A DNA stretch of 11,262 nucleotides from Dehalococcoidia bacterium (GTDB lineage Bacteria > Chloroflexota > Dehalococcoidia > JACPQF01). Positions 1 through 6,263 of this stretch are shown here, piece by piece. Every line of letters begins with the position of its first letter. Within the stretch, counting starts at the first letter, position 1. Both the position numbers and the translations under genes were made by a program. Where the stretch lies: positions 1 to 11,262 of the forward strand of contig JAUSEJ010000179.1 of NCBI GenBank assembly GCA_030650265.1, in the 5' to 3' direction. The notes below the pieces were generated by a model. It ran no database searches, was not told the DNA's origin, and saw only the letters and a program-made list of their open reading frames with translations.

Positions 1-103
1 GAGAGATTCCTCGCAGGTGAGGATCTAGTCAATCGGGTGGATTGGGAAAGAGGGTACTAGGCCAATTACGAGGTCGCCCAGACCCAATTGCAAATATGCT
101 GGC

Positions 104-132
104 TTGCGTTGCCGGCGGAGGAAATGTATTAT
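104..132 (+). promoter_or_regulatory. Candidate sigma-70 promoter for the mqnE-like gene
   Basis: TTGCGT at 104-109 and TATTAT at 127-132 are separated by 17 bp, which is a fair match to the -35/-10 consensus. Transcription would begin near 139, about 20 nt before the GTG start at 160. The sequence upstream (1-103) shows no gene or repeat that I can support. The -35 box is only a partial match. Confidence 0.4.
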
Positions 133-159
133 AGTGGCATCAAAAGTGGACATGCTTGA
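124..159 (+). other. Possible 11-codon upstream ORF abutting mqnE
   Basis: A GGAGG at 117-121 sits just before an ATG at 124. The frame encodes MYYSGIKSGHA and stops with TGA at 157-159, directly before the GTG at 160 that opens the mqnE-like frame. Both are in the same phase. It could be a coupled leader peptide or chance. If transcription really starts near 139, this ATG would not be on the message. The Shine-Dalgarno gap is only 2 nt, which is short. Confidence 0.2.
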
Positions 160-1284
160 GTGGTGCTTGGCCGACTTGGAGGATACTTGACTACGGCGAG
201 CCATATTAATAGTCTGGAAGATATCGTCGAGAAGGTTCTCGGGGAGAAAAGACTCAGCCGTGAGGACGGGATCAGGCTTATTCACTCTCACGAGCTAGCC
301 ACGATCGGTTACTTGGCCGACATGGTTAGAAAGCGGAAGGTGGGCGACTACGCCTACTTTCTTAATAATCACCATATCAACCACAGTAATATTTGCCTCT
401 CTCGCTGCTCTCTTTGCGCCTTCTCTCGACTTCCCGGTCAGGCAGGCGCCTATACCTTGACTAGCGATCAGGTAGTCGATAAGGCGGTGGCGGCTGCGGC
501 CCACGATGTGACAGAAGTCTATATTCTCGGCGGCAATCATCCTGAACTGCGGTTGGAGCATTTCGAGGAGATGTTCCGGCGGGTGAAGGAGCGATTGCCT
601 GGCGTGGCTATCAAGGGGCTTACGCCTACTGAGGTGGACCATATCTCGCGGCTCGGCGGGCTCGACCCACGAGAGACGCTCATTCGTCTCAAAAACGCGG
701 GCATGGGGATGCTGTCCGGTGGCGGCGCCGAGATGTTCAGCGCCAGGGTCCGGCGCAAGATCTGCCCGGGCAAGGCAACGGGTGAGCGCTGGCTCGAGAT
801 CTCCCGTTTGGCTCACGAGGTGGGGATTCCCACCACCGCCACTATGCTTTATGGACAGGTCGAAACGCTCGAGGAGAGGATAGACCACCTGCTGGCCCTG
901 CGAGAGCTTCAGGATGAAACCGGCGGCATCGCCACCTTCATTCCCCTTCCTTTTCACCCGACCGGTACGGGGCTGGCAAAGCTGCCGAGGACGACAGCCT
1001 TCGAGGATCTCAAGATGATCGCCATCGCCCGTCTGATGCTGGACAATTTCCCTCACATTACCGCCTTCTGGTTCTCGGTCGGTGAGAAGATTGCCCAGAT
1101 AGCCCTGTCATTTGGGGCCGACGACCTATATGGGCCTGTCTATGAGGAGTTGATCGTCCATGCCGCCGGGGCGGAGGAGGCGCAGGCCATCGAGCTTTCG
1201 TCTCTGGTGAACATGATAAAGTCGGCGGGAAGGATCCCCGCTCAGCGCGACACTTTTTACCGCGTCATTCGCGAGGGATTCTAG
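160..1284 (+). CDS. mqnE: Aminofutalosine synthase (MqnE-like radical SAM enzyme)
   Basis: Aminofutalosine synthases are cytosolic 4Fe-4S radical SAM enzymes. They add a SAM-derived 5'-deoxyadenosyl radical to 3-[(1-carboxyvinyl)oxy]benzoate in the futalosine route to menaquinone. The 374-residue product has the family's usual length. Residues C79, C83 and C86 form the CX3CX2C cluster motif right after an NHHINHSNIC block. Other MqnE-type blocks follow: GGNHPEL (124-130), SGGGAEMF (186-193), ATMLYGQVE (227-235), LRELQDETGG (247-256), FIPLPFHP (260-267) and FGADD (318-322). CofH and MqnC are relatives, but the LQDETGG and FIPL-FHP blocks point to MqnE. The start is uncertain: GTG at 160 follows a weak AGTGGA, and TTG at 187 follows GGAGGA with only a 3-nt gap. 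No other mqn genes lie in the window. Confidence 0.85.
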   Translation: MVLGRLGGYLTTASHINSLEDIVEKVLGEKRLSREDGIRLIHSHELATIGYLADMVRKRKVGDYAYFLNNHHINHSNICLSRCSLCAFSRLPGQAGAYTLTSDQVVDKAVAAAAHDVTEVYILGGNHPELRLEHFEEMFRRVKERLPGVAIKGLTPTEVDHISRLGGLDPRETLIRLKNAGMGMLSGGGAEMFSARVRRKICPGKATGERWLEISRLAHEVGIPTTATMLYGQVETLEERIDHLLALRELQDETGGIATFIPLPFHPTGTGLAKLPRTTAFEDLKMIAIARLMLDNFPHITAFWFSVGEKIAQIALSFGADDLYGPVYEELIVHAAGAEEAQAIELSSLVNMIKSAGRIPAQRDTFYRVIREGF

Positions 1285-1376
1285 AGGATTTACGGGGGCT
1301 TACCAGCGCGTGGGGTTTGACAAGTTAGGGTTGGCAATTGGTTTCAAATTTTGAGAATAGGAGACAATTGAAGACA

Positions 1377-2375
1377 ATGCGATTGGCAGTTGGCAAATTG
1401 GTTTGGGGAACTGGGCTGGCGATGGTTGTTGCGGCGATGGCCATGGCGATGGCTTGTTCGGGGGCAACGTCGCCCGCATCGGGAGGGCCGGGCGGCTCAG
1501 AGAATACCACATTCAAGATTGGCACTCTTCCTATCTATGACGTTCTGCCCTGGGCAGTGGGGAACCAGGAGGGTATTTTCGAAAAAGCGGGAGTCAAGGT
1601 TGAGCTAGTGCCTTTCGCCAGCGCGGCTGAAATCGATGCGGCCCTCCTGGCAGGGGCGATCGACGCCGGGCAGCGGGACATCATCGCCGCCCTGAACATG
1701 AACAAAGATACGGAGCAGGCGAAGATCGTCCGAACGGCTCTCTCGATAGCGGCAACCGGTCAACCAGTGTTTGGCATGGTAGCCTTGAGCAACTCTAACA
1801 TAAGCTCTGTGGCGGATCTTCGGGGTCGGGACATCGCCATCGCCCGAAATACCATAATCGACTACCTCACGGACAAGATGCTGCTGGCGGGCGGTGTGAA
1901 CCCTAAAGACGTCAACAAAGTTAACGTGCCCCAGATCCCCATGCGTCTGTCGCTTTTGCAGAATGGGCAGGTCAAGGCCGCCACTTTGGCCGAGCCAGTG
2001 CTTACTCAGGCTCTCGGAAACGGCGCCAGGCTGATAGTCGACGACAGTGTGAGCAAGGTCGGTCAGAGCATCGTTCTGGTATCAACCAGGGCCATCAAGG
2101 AAAAGCCGACAACTATTAAGGAGACGCTGGCGGCCTACGAGCAGGCGGTAGATAGGGTTAACGCCGGTCCCGAGAAATACCGCGCCCTTCTCGTTGAAGT
2201 AGCCAAGGTGCCTGATGACGTCAAGGACAAGATCAAGCTACCAAAGTATCCCAAGGCGCTGGTATCGAGTAAGGCCGACATCGAGGCTGTCAACAAATGG
2301 ATGATGGAGCAGGACATGATCTCGTCCATGCTCCCTTACGAGAAAGTTGTCGACGCTTCGTTTCTGCCGAAGTAG
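1377..2375 (+). CDS. NitT/TauT/NMT1-type ABC substrate-binding lipoprotein
   Basis: The 332-residue product is a periplasmic-binding-fold protein of the NMT1/THI5/SsuA type, which captures small organic ligands for an ABC importer. I start it at ATG 1377. This gives a signal peptide with a positive start, a hydrophobic run and a lipobox-like AMAC, so Cys27 would be the lipidated residue. A Ser/Gly/Pro-rich linker follows, then the domain opens at TFKIGTLPIYDVLPWAVGNQ. The VADLRGRDIAIAR block is typical of this superfamily, and AATLAEPVLTQAL is its usual hinge-two region. AGGAGA at 1359-1364 lies 12 nt upstream, which is long; an in-frame TTG at 1338 would add 13 residues that spoil the signal peptide. 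The gene follows mqnE by 92 nt. MqnA and MqnD share this fold but are cytosolic enzymes, and the export signal argues against them. No permease or ATPase gene is present. The ligand is unknown. Confidence 0.8.
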   Translation: MRLAVGKLVWGTGLAMVVAAMAMAMACSGATSPASGGPGGSENTTFKIGTLPIYDVLPWAVGNQEGIFEKAGVKVELVPFASAAEIDAALLAGAIDAGQRDIIAALNMNKDTEQAKIVRTALSIAATGQPVFGMVALSNSNISSVADLRGRDIAIARNTIIDYLTDKMLLAGGVNPKDVNKVNVPQIPMRLSLLQNGQVKAATLAEPVLTQALGNGARLIVDDSVSKVGQSIVLVSTRAIKEKPTTIKETLAAYEQAVDRVNAGPEKYRALLVEVAKVPDDVKDKIKLPKYPKALVSSKADIEAVNKWMMEQDMISSMLPYEKVVDASFLPK

Positions 2376-2415
2376 CGAACGCGGGGTTCCGGTCGAAGTA
2401 ACGCATCGGGGTTCC
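2368..2415 (+). repeat. Imperfect tandem duplication at the 3' end of the binding-protein gene
   Basis: Two copies of a roughly 23-nt unit lie 26 nt apart at 2368-2390 and 2394-2415. Both begin CGAAGTA and end GGGGTTCC; the middle differs. The first copy contains the gene's TAG stop (2373-2375), and the second runs into the first REP-like hairpin. It may have arisen with insertion of the hairpin element. Confidence 0.45.
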
Positions 2416-2505
2416 TGCCACTGAAGTGGCAGGCTATCTGATGTACGAGGTCGGTTGTTACAGCCGATCTCGTTTCGCGGATTAGCCACGGACTTCAGTC
2501 CGTGG
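2414..2505. repeat. REP-like inverted hairpin pair (REPIN-like) between convergent genes
   Basis: Two perfect 9-bp stems with 2-nt loops occur at 2414-2433 (arm CCTGCCACT, loop GA) and 2486-2505 (arm CCACGGACT, loop TC). Read on opposite strands, both have the same ACTGAAGT core and are both followed by GGCTA(A)TC, although the outer stem bases differ and still pair. They are therefore two copies of one element in inverted orientation. A third, weaker stem lies between them: GAGGTCGG (2447-2454) with CCGATCTC (2464-2471), which needs one G-U pair. REP/REPIN elements of this design are mobilised by IS200-like RAYT transposases; none is in the window. The position between convergent genes is typical for REPs, and the hairpins may also act as a two-way terminator. 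Confidence 0.65.
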
Positions 2506-2525
2506 GGACCGGGGCGAGGCAAAGG

Positions 2526-2870
2526 CTATCTTCCCAGTTCGTAGCCGATCTGGTAGGCCAGAAGAGTCGGCCAGGCCACGAACCAGATTGCTAGACAAGC
2601 GAGGATAGCGGTGACGACTGTAGTGCGATCCTTGTGGAGCAGTAGCCATTTCCAAGATGTCCACGCAACACTGGCTGGCGCGACGAGGATCACGCCGTAA
2701 AGGGCAACGTGGGTCAATCCGGAGGTCATGCGATAGGGCAGCCAGTAGACGACCCCGTGGAGAAGGAGGACGAACCATTTGGCAACCTCGACCGCGATCC
2801 CTGCCGCTACGAAGGTCAGAACGATGGCCCCAACCCAGGCAAAGGTCTCCGTTTTCCCGGTTATCGCCAT
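2526..2870 (-). CDS. Small integral membrane protein, function unknown
   Basis: I do not recognise the family. The 114-residue product is strongly hydrophobic, with about three membrane spans: near residues 10-38, 52-75 and 84-108. There is a short basic loop (KDRTT) before the last span. It has no signal peptide or catalytic motif that I can see. The call as a real gene rests on its start: GAGGTGA lies 4 nt upstream of ATG 2870, and a matching promoter lies just before that. The first 18 residues are moderately polar. It stands alone, convergent with the binding-protein gene and separated from it by the REP-like hairpins. Confidence 0.65.
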   Translation of the reverse strand: MAITGKTETFAWVGAIVLTFVAAGIAVEVAKWFVLLLHGVVYWLPYRMTSGLTHVALYGVILVAPASVAWTSWKWLLLHKDRTTVVTAILACLAIWFVAWPTLLAYQIGYELGR

Positions 2871-2887
2871 AGTGTCACCTCGATTTG

Positions 2888-2916
2888 ACTATATCACATC
2901 GGTATGCCAGGCGCAA
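2888..2916 (-). promoter_or_regulatory. Sigma-70 promoter of the small membrane protein gene
   Basis: On the minus strand, TTGCGC (2916-2911) and TATAGT (2893-2888) are 17 bp apart. The -10 box is extended: TGATATAGT fits TGnTATAAT. The same nine bases recur upstream of the mscS-like gene. Predicted initiation is near 2881, giving a leader of about 10 nt that carries the GAGGTGA ribosome site. Confidence 0.55.
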
Positions 2917-3265
2917 TAGGATTGCATTGTTGGCAACGTGACAGTTTGGAGTGGGAATATCCATAGCGACTTGTTACACTGAAGAAACGGACAATTCTCA
3001 GTCTAAACCACCTCGTGATGTATGTCTCTCGGTGGTGGTAATCGTGGATGAAGCAAGAAGCAATAGTCGAAGGATGAAGTTACCGCTCCAGATCCGGAGT
3101 TCACCCTACGAGAGCGCCACGTCTCTGCCATTGCTCTCGGTCGCATAGGCAGCATAAAGGGAGACTGAGAGCGAACGGCGAAAATGGACTCGTAGCAAAG
3201 ACGGGAAAACGCAGCCATGGCGGCAAATGCTAGGTGGGGGAAACGCACTAATGAGACGTTACTGC
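2897..3265. other. Gene-free interval with alternative hairpins
   Basis: I see no supported gene here. Two short reading frames (2951-3148 plus, 3003-3248 minus) lack ribosome sites and family features. The one structured part is 3109-3172. GCTCTCGGTC (3133-3142) can pair with GACTGAGAGC (3163-3172) over 10 bp with one G-U. Alternatively, its first part GCTCTCG can pair with CGAGAGC (3109-3115) over 7 perfect bp. The two folds exclude each other. The structure lies about 95 bp beyond the 3' end of the endonuclease remnant, with no T-run, so I do not call it a terminator. Confidence 0.4.
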
Positions 3266-3589
3266 TCAGGGGGCAATGCCGATTATGACGAGGGGAACGG
3301 CGGGGACGCCTCGACCCTGCCTAATTACATTGTACAACTCGCCTTCGTAATAGGATGTGCGTGATTCTTTCCAATGCCGCCGCTCCAATTCTTCTTTGAA
3401 CCGTCGGTTTAGCTCTTTCGGTGCGAACAGCAGCTTGTCGATCATACCCTTTTCATTGGAGACCTTTGTGCGACACTGTTCCGCATCTATCAGAGCGATC
3501 ACGTCGGTTGCGTCTCTCCATATTTGCGGTTTGTGAAACATGAAGTGTTCCCAGCCGTTGAGGTGGGAGTACTTCTCGATTATTCTCAC
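3266..3589 (-). pseudogene. BglII-family restriction endonuclease with in-frame loss of the catalytic core
   Basis: The frame encodes 107 residues. Residues 1-79 look like the N-terminal part of BglII-type endonucleases; RHWKES at 71-76 matches the HWKNN region of R.BglII, and the preceding KLLFAP...FKEELE matches its LIFDP...IKDEL. From residue 79, SYYEGELYN...VPAVPLVIIGI resembles the C-terminal stretch of the family (SSLYYEQ...FDVPIRLVGL in R.BglII). What lies between in R.BglII, including catalytic Asp84, Glu93 and Gln95, is absent. R.BglII is 223 residues long. The join falls around 3347-3358 and keeps the frame. The GTG start overlaps the methyltransferase stop by 4 nt (GTGA), so the two are translationally coupled. 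As it stands the product should not cut DNA. It could be decaying, or could still fold or bind. Comparison to R.BglII is from memory, not an alignment run here. Confidence 0.7.
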
Positions 3590-4602
3590 TGGTGGCCACC
3601 TCCTAACAGGCTTGGGTCATACACGGGCTTTCCCATTGGTCGGGTCCTAAGGCATCCATTGCTCAGAATTTGGATGCGTTCCGACGCAATATCCAAGTAC
3701 TCTTGCACAATGTCGCAGCCGTATCCATCTCGCCCATGCATGAGAGCGGCTATTACGGCGGAACCCACTCCCATGTAGGGGTCAAATACGCTGTCGCCCT
3801 CGTCAGTCATGGATAGTACCAGTCGCTCGACTAACTCCACTGGGAACTGGCGCGGGTGAGCGGTCTTTTCAATGTGGTTGTTCTTCACATTCGGGATTAT
3901 CCATAAGTCGCCTGAGTTTTTGCCTAGAGGATTGCACGACAGCTGACCAATACGAGGTCTCTTGAAGTACCTCTTGTTTGGGTATTTGGAAGGTACTCGG
4001 ATCGGATCAAGGTTGAAGGTGTATTCTTTGGACTTGGTGAACCAAAGAATCGTCTCGTAACGACCAGAGAACCGCTTCGAGCAGTGCAAGCCATGTTCAA
4101 TGTGCCAGACGATCCTATTACGTAAGTATAACCCGTGCTGCTTGAAGAGTTCATAAAGAACGACGTCCAGCGGCACAACCTCGCCGTCAGTGGTGATATG
4201 ATTGCCCACTTGCCAGCAGATCGACCCGCGAGGGTCCAATAACCGGACACACTCGAAAATGACTTTGGCTTGGGCCTTCAGGTAGCATTCCAAGGCGCCT
4301 CTCTTTTCATATGCCTTGCCAATGTTAAATGGGGGCGAGGTCACGATCAACTCTATCATCTCAGAGGGCAACTTTTGCGTAAGGGCGAGGTTGTCCTTGC
4401 ACTCGATATGGGCGTTGGACACGTTCGGAAAAGGGTGGTCCTTATCTATTTCTATTTTCTGACGTTGCGTCAGATCAAGTTTACTATCGGAAGAGAACAT
4501 GTTTGTCTGCACGATAGCCTCCCACAGACGGTACTTAAAGGAATTTTGCCTCCCGTCAATTGTATCCTCGCAATCACTTCTAGGCAACATGCATGTACGC
4601 AT
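3586..4602 (-). CDS. Beta-class site-specific DNA methyltransferase of a BglII-type system
   Basis: The 338-residue product transfers a methyl group from SAM to an amino group of a base in duplex DNA. Motif IV, TSPPFN (88-93), precedes motif X, HPRQFP (249-254), and motif I, FDPYMGVGS (273-281). This is the beta-class order seen in N4-cytosine and some N6-adenine enzymes. SPPF and the neighbouring BglII-like gene favour N4-cytosine methylation of AGATCT, as for M.BglII; that is inference. All motifs look whole. The start is doubtful: ATG 4602, ATG 4590 and ATG 4500 are in frame and none has a good ribosome site. Starting at 4500 (residue 35) would still keep every motif. Its base composition is lower in GC than its neighbours (28 of 60 at 4021-4080 against 40 of 60 at 8041-8100, hand-counted), consistent with transfer. 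Three AGATCT sites (758, 797, 10059) lie in the window. Confidence 0.85.
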   Translation of the reverse strand: MRTCMLPRSDCEDTIDGRQNSFKYRLWEAIVQTNMFSSDSKLDLTQRQKIEIDKDHPFPNVSNAHIECKDNLALTQKLPSEMIELIVTSPPFNIGKAYEKRGALECYLKAQAKVIFECVRLLDPRGSICWQVGNHITTDGEVVPLDVVLYELFKQHGLYLRNRIVWHIEHGLHCSKRFSGRYETILWFTKSKEYTFNLDPIRVPSKYPNKRYFKRPRIGQLSCNPLGKNSGDLWIIPNVKNNHIEKTAHPRQFPVELVERLVLSMTDEGDSVFDPYMGVGSAVIAALMHGRDGYGCDIVQEYLDIASERIQILSNGCLRTRPMGKPVYDPSLLGGGHQ

Positions 4603-4605
4603 GCA
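4587..4605. repeat. Nested palindromes over the methyltransferase start
   Basis: ACATGCATGT (4587-4596) is a perfect 10-bp palindrome, and GCATG (4591-4595) pairs with CATGC (4600-4604) across a TACG loop. They overlap two candidate ATG codons of the methyltransferase. A self-binding operator is possible; chance is equally so. Confidence 0.25.
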
Positions 4606-4686
4606 AACGCGCTATGGCTCGTCATATTCAAACTGATGTACGACCAGTCTTCAAAACTCTTAGTCTAGATGGCACTCCCCACAGTG

Positions 4687-4695
4687 TGATATAGT
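4687..4695 (+). promoter_or_regulatory. Extended -10 promoter for the mscS-yjbQ pair
   Basis: TGATATAGT fits the extended -10 TGnTATAAT and is identical to the element ahead of the small membrane protein gene. No good -35 lies 16-18 bp upstream, which extended -10 promoters can do without. Initiation near 4702 would give a leader of about 40 nt. Confidence 0.45.
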
Positions 4696-4742
4696 ATCCC
4701 TATGCGAAACGGCATTGATTGAGAGAAGACTCGGGAGGAGAA

Positions 4743-5324
4743 ATGGAAGGTCTGTTAGACTACTTGCGACAAGGGTACGCGCACCAGGGGCAGGTCGCTG
4801 CCCGGTTCATGGCCTCCTTTACGGCGCAGATTATTCTTGCCATCATCGTCTTCTTCGTTGCCCGTGTGGTGGCGAGCAAGTTGCAGACCAGCGTTGCCAG
4901 GGCGATGGGTTTCGCCAGAGCAGACGCCCACGTCATTCTTCTTGCCTCCCGCTCCGCCCGTGTCGGCGTTTGGATTGTTGCCGTCCTTGTAATTTTGGGA
5001 CTATTCGGCATTGGCTGGACCGCTCTGGCTACAGCCGTCGGCCTGATTGGGCTGGCTATCACCATCTCTCTCCAGGACGTTCTCAAGAACTTTGTGGCCG
5101 GCGTCTATCTGCTCATCGAAAGACCTTTTAGAATCGGCGATCAGGTACGGGTCAAGGACTTCGTTGGCATTGTGGAGGATATTGGTTTGCGAATCACCTT
5201 TCTGCGCGCCGCGGATGGCAACCAGGTAATCATTCCCAATGCCACAATCTTCGTCGAGGTGGTCATTAACTCCGGTCCTACCGGCGGAAAAGTCACGGCC
5301 AAGGAGAAAGTGGAGCACAAATGA
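4743..5324 (+). CDS. Minimal MscS-type mechanosensitive channel
   Basis: MscS channels open when membrane tension rises and release solutes during osmotic downshock. The 193-residue product has about three membrane spans (near 25-43, 75-93 and 96-118). The third carries the Gly/Ala-rich pore helix pattern (AVGLIGLAITISLQDVLKNF) and leads into the beta-domain block LIERPFRIGDQVRV (124-137) and NQVIIPNA (160-167). E. coli MscS has 286 residues; this protein stops soon after the beta domain and lacks most of the C-terminal alpha/beta cage and barrel. I chose ATG 4743, directly after GGAGGAG (4734-4740), over an in-frame TTG at 4719 with no ribosome site. Its TGA overlaps the next ATG (ATGA at 5321-5324). 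The family call is firm. Whether the short form gates normally is unknown. Confidence 0.85.
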   Translation: MEGLLDYLRQGYAHQGQVAARFMASFTAQIILAIIVFFVARVVASKLQTSVARAMGFARADAHVILLASRSARVGVWIVAVLVILGLFGIGWTALATAVGLIGLAITISLQDVLKNFVAGVYLLIERPFRIGDQVRVKDFVGIVEDIGLRITFLRAADGNQVIIPNATIFVEVVINSGPTGGKVTAKEKVEHK

Positions 5325-5737
5325 TCGCTACCAGTCGTGTTCGCCTCCAGACAGAGGGAAACATTGATATCGTCGACATTACACCCGGAGTCAAGACCGC
5401 CATAGAGCAGTCTGGCATCAGGAACGGGATCGTGGTCATATTCGTGGCCGGGTCGACGGCTGCTATCACTACCCTGGAGTTCGAACCGGGACTAATAGTC
5501 GACCTGCGAGAGGCTATGGAGAGATGGGCGCCCCGAGGCCTGCCTTATCGCCACCATTTGACCTGGGGAGATGACAACGGCCACTCCCACGTTCGAGCCA
5601 GCTTTCTCGGCCCTTCACTGGCGGTCCCCCTGATCGACGGAACCCTGTCACTGGGCGTTTGGCAGCAAATCGCTCTGGTCGATCTCGATACCAGGCCCAG
5701 AGTCCGCGAAATCATCGTGCAGATCGTGGGTGAATAG
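5321..5737 (+). CDS. yjbQ: YjbQ/UPF0047 family protein
   Basis: The 138-residue product has the family's usual size and conserved blocks: STAAITTLEFEPGL (45-58), YRHHLTWGDDNGHSHVRAS (76-94), LGPSL (96-100), and an end with DG-L-LG-WQQI and DLDTRPR (121-127). The histidines and Asp/Asn of the central block line the presumed active site. Members have shown weak thiamine-phosphate synthase activity, but the true cellular role is unsettled. It overlaps the channel gene by 4 nt, so the two are probably translated together. No thiamine gene is nearby. Confidence 0.88.
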   Translation: MIATSRVRLQTEGNIDIVDITPGVKTAIEQSGIRNGIVVIFVAGSTAAITTLEFEPGLIVDLREAMERWAPRGLPYRHHLTWGDDNGHSHVRASFLGPSLAVPLIDGTLSLGVWQQIALVDLDTRPRVREIIVQIVGE

Positions 5738-5935
5738 CCGGAGAAGCCCGCTAGTGAGGTTGGCTATTGCCCTAACGTTGGCAGTATCTACTCCTCATTT
5801 ACCTTACCGCGACTTTGGGCCCCACGGTGTGAAGAGGCTACTCTCCGGTGTGTCAGGATGCAACTGTTGGGTCGATTTGTCCTGGCAACCAGGCGCGACG
5901 CCTTGATCATTGGCTCCGGCGAAGTGGCTAACCTC
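5738..5935 (+). other. Intergenic stretch with a weak small ORF and a long-range inverted repeat
   Basis: No gene is firmly supported. A GTG at 5754, with GGAG 10 nt upstream and 16 nt after yjbQ, opens a 50-codon frame ending at TGA 5904-5906. Its first residues (RLAIALTLAVST) are signal-like, but nothing else supports it. CCGGAGAAGCC (5738-5748) is complementary to GGCTACTCTCCGG (5836-5848) apart from two extra bases, across an 87-nt loop. A small hairpin, CCTGG-CAA-CCAGG, lies at 5881-5893. Confidence 0.3.
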
Positions 5936-5965
5936 TTGACATGGAGCGGAGAACGTAGTTATACT
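5936..5965 (+). promoter_or_regulatory. Strong sigma-70 promoter driving the binding-protein/CoA-transferase operon
   Basis: TTGACA (5936-5941) is a perfect -35, and TATACT (5960-5965) is a good -10; the spacer is 18 bp. Initiation near 5972 would give a leader of about 290 nt before the GTG at 6264. This is the best promoter in the window. Confidence 0.6.
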
Positions 5966-5971
5966 TGCCAA

Positions 5972-6263
5972 AAGTTGCTTCTTGCCCCGTTTTTTTTGAA
6001 AGGCCGATTTGGCCAGTAAGAATGGCTAGCAGAGTTACGGCCTCCACGATGTGGTAAATGGACAGCATCACGGGCCGAGATCGATGTGGCCGCTTTGCAG
6101 GCGCAGTTGGCCGGTTTGCCTTGTCTCGCCCAACTCTGGAAAACTATGCGGCAGGGCCGGGGCGAGCGGCGGCTGTGACATTTGCTTAGGAAGCTAGGGA
6201 ACCTTCAACGGCTATTGGCCATGGCGAACCTGAGCCAACCAACGGAGGGACGAAGGAGGAATC
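5972..6263 (+). other. Long leader region of the binding-protein operon, possibly with a gene fragment
   Basis: About 290 nt separate the promoter from the start codon. It holds a T8 run (5990-5997) with no preceding stem, and a short GGCC-GATTT-GGCC hairpin just after it. TGGCCGCTTTGC (6087-6098) recurs with one change at 6108-6119. An open frame from 6020 to TGA 6176-6178 reads like protein in its last part (AEIDVAALQAQLAGL...), but has no start codon or ribosome site at its beginning. It may be the tail of a decayed gene. I recognise no known riboswitch. Confidence 0.3.

Noticed and set aside
295..1056. 253-codon open frame on the minus strand
   Set aside because: It is antisense to the mqnE-like gene, which carries the cluster motif and family blocks across this whole stretch.
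3003..3248. Short minus-strand frame downstream of the endonuclease remnant
   Set aside because: It has a GTG start without a ribosome site and no family features; the composition is arginine/serine-rich in the way of chance frames.
5990..5997. T8 run as an intrinsic terminator
   Set aside because: No stable GC-rich stem lies directly upstream of it on the plus strand.
6058..6189. 43-codon ATG frame in the operon leader
   Set aside because: It has no ribosome site, an alanine/arginine/glycine-rich random-like product, and a different frame from the more protein-like fragment at 6020-6178.
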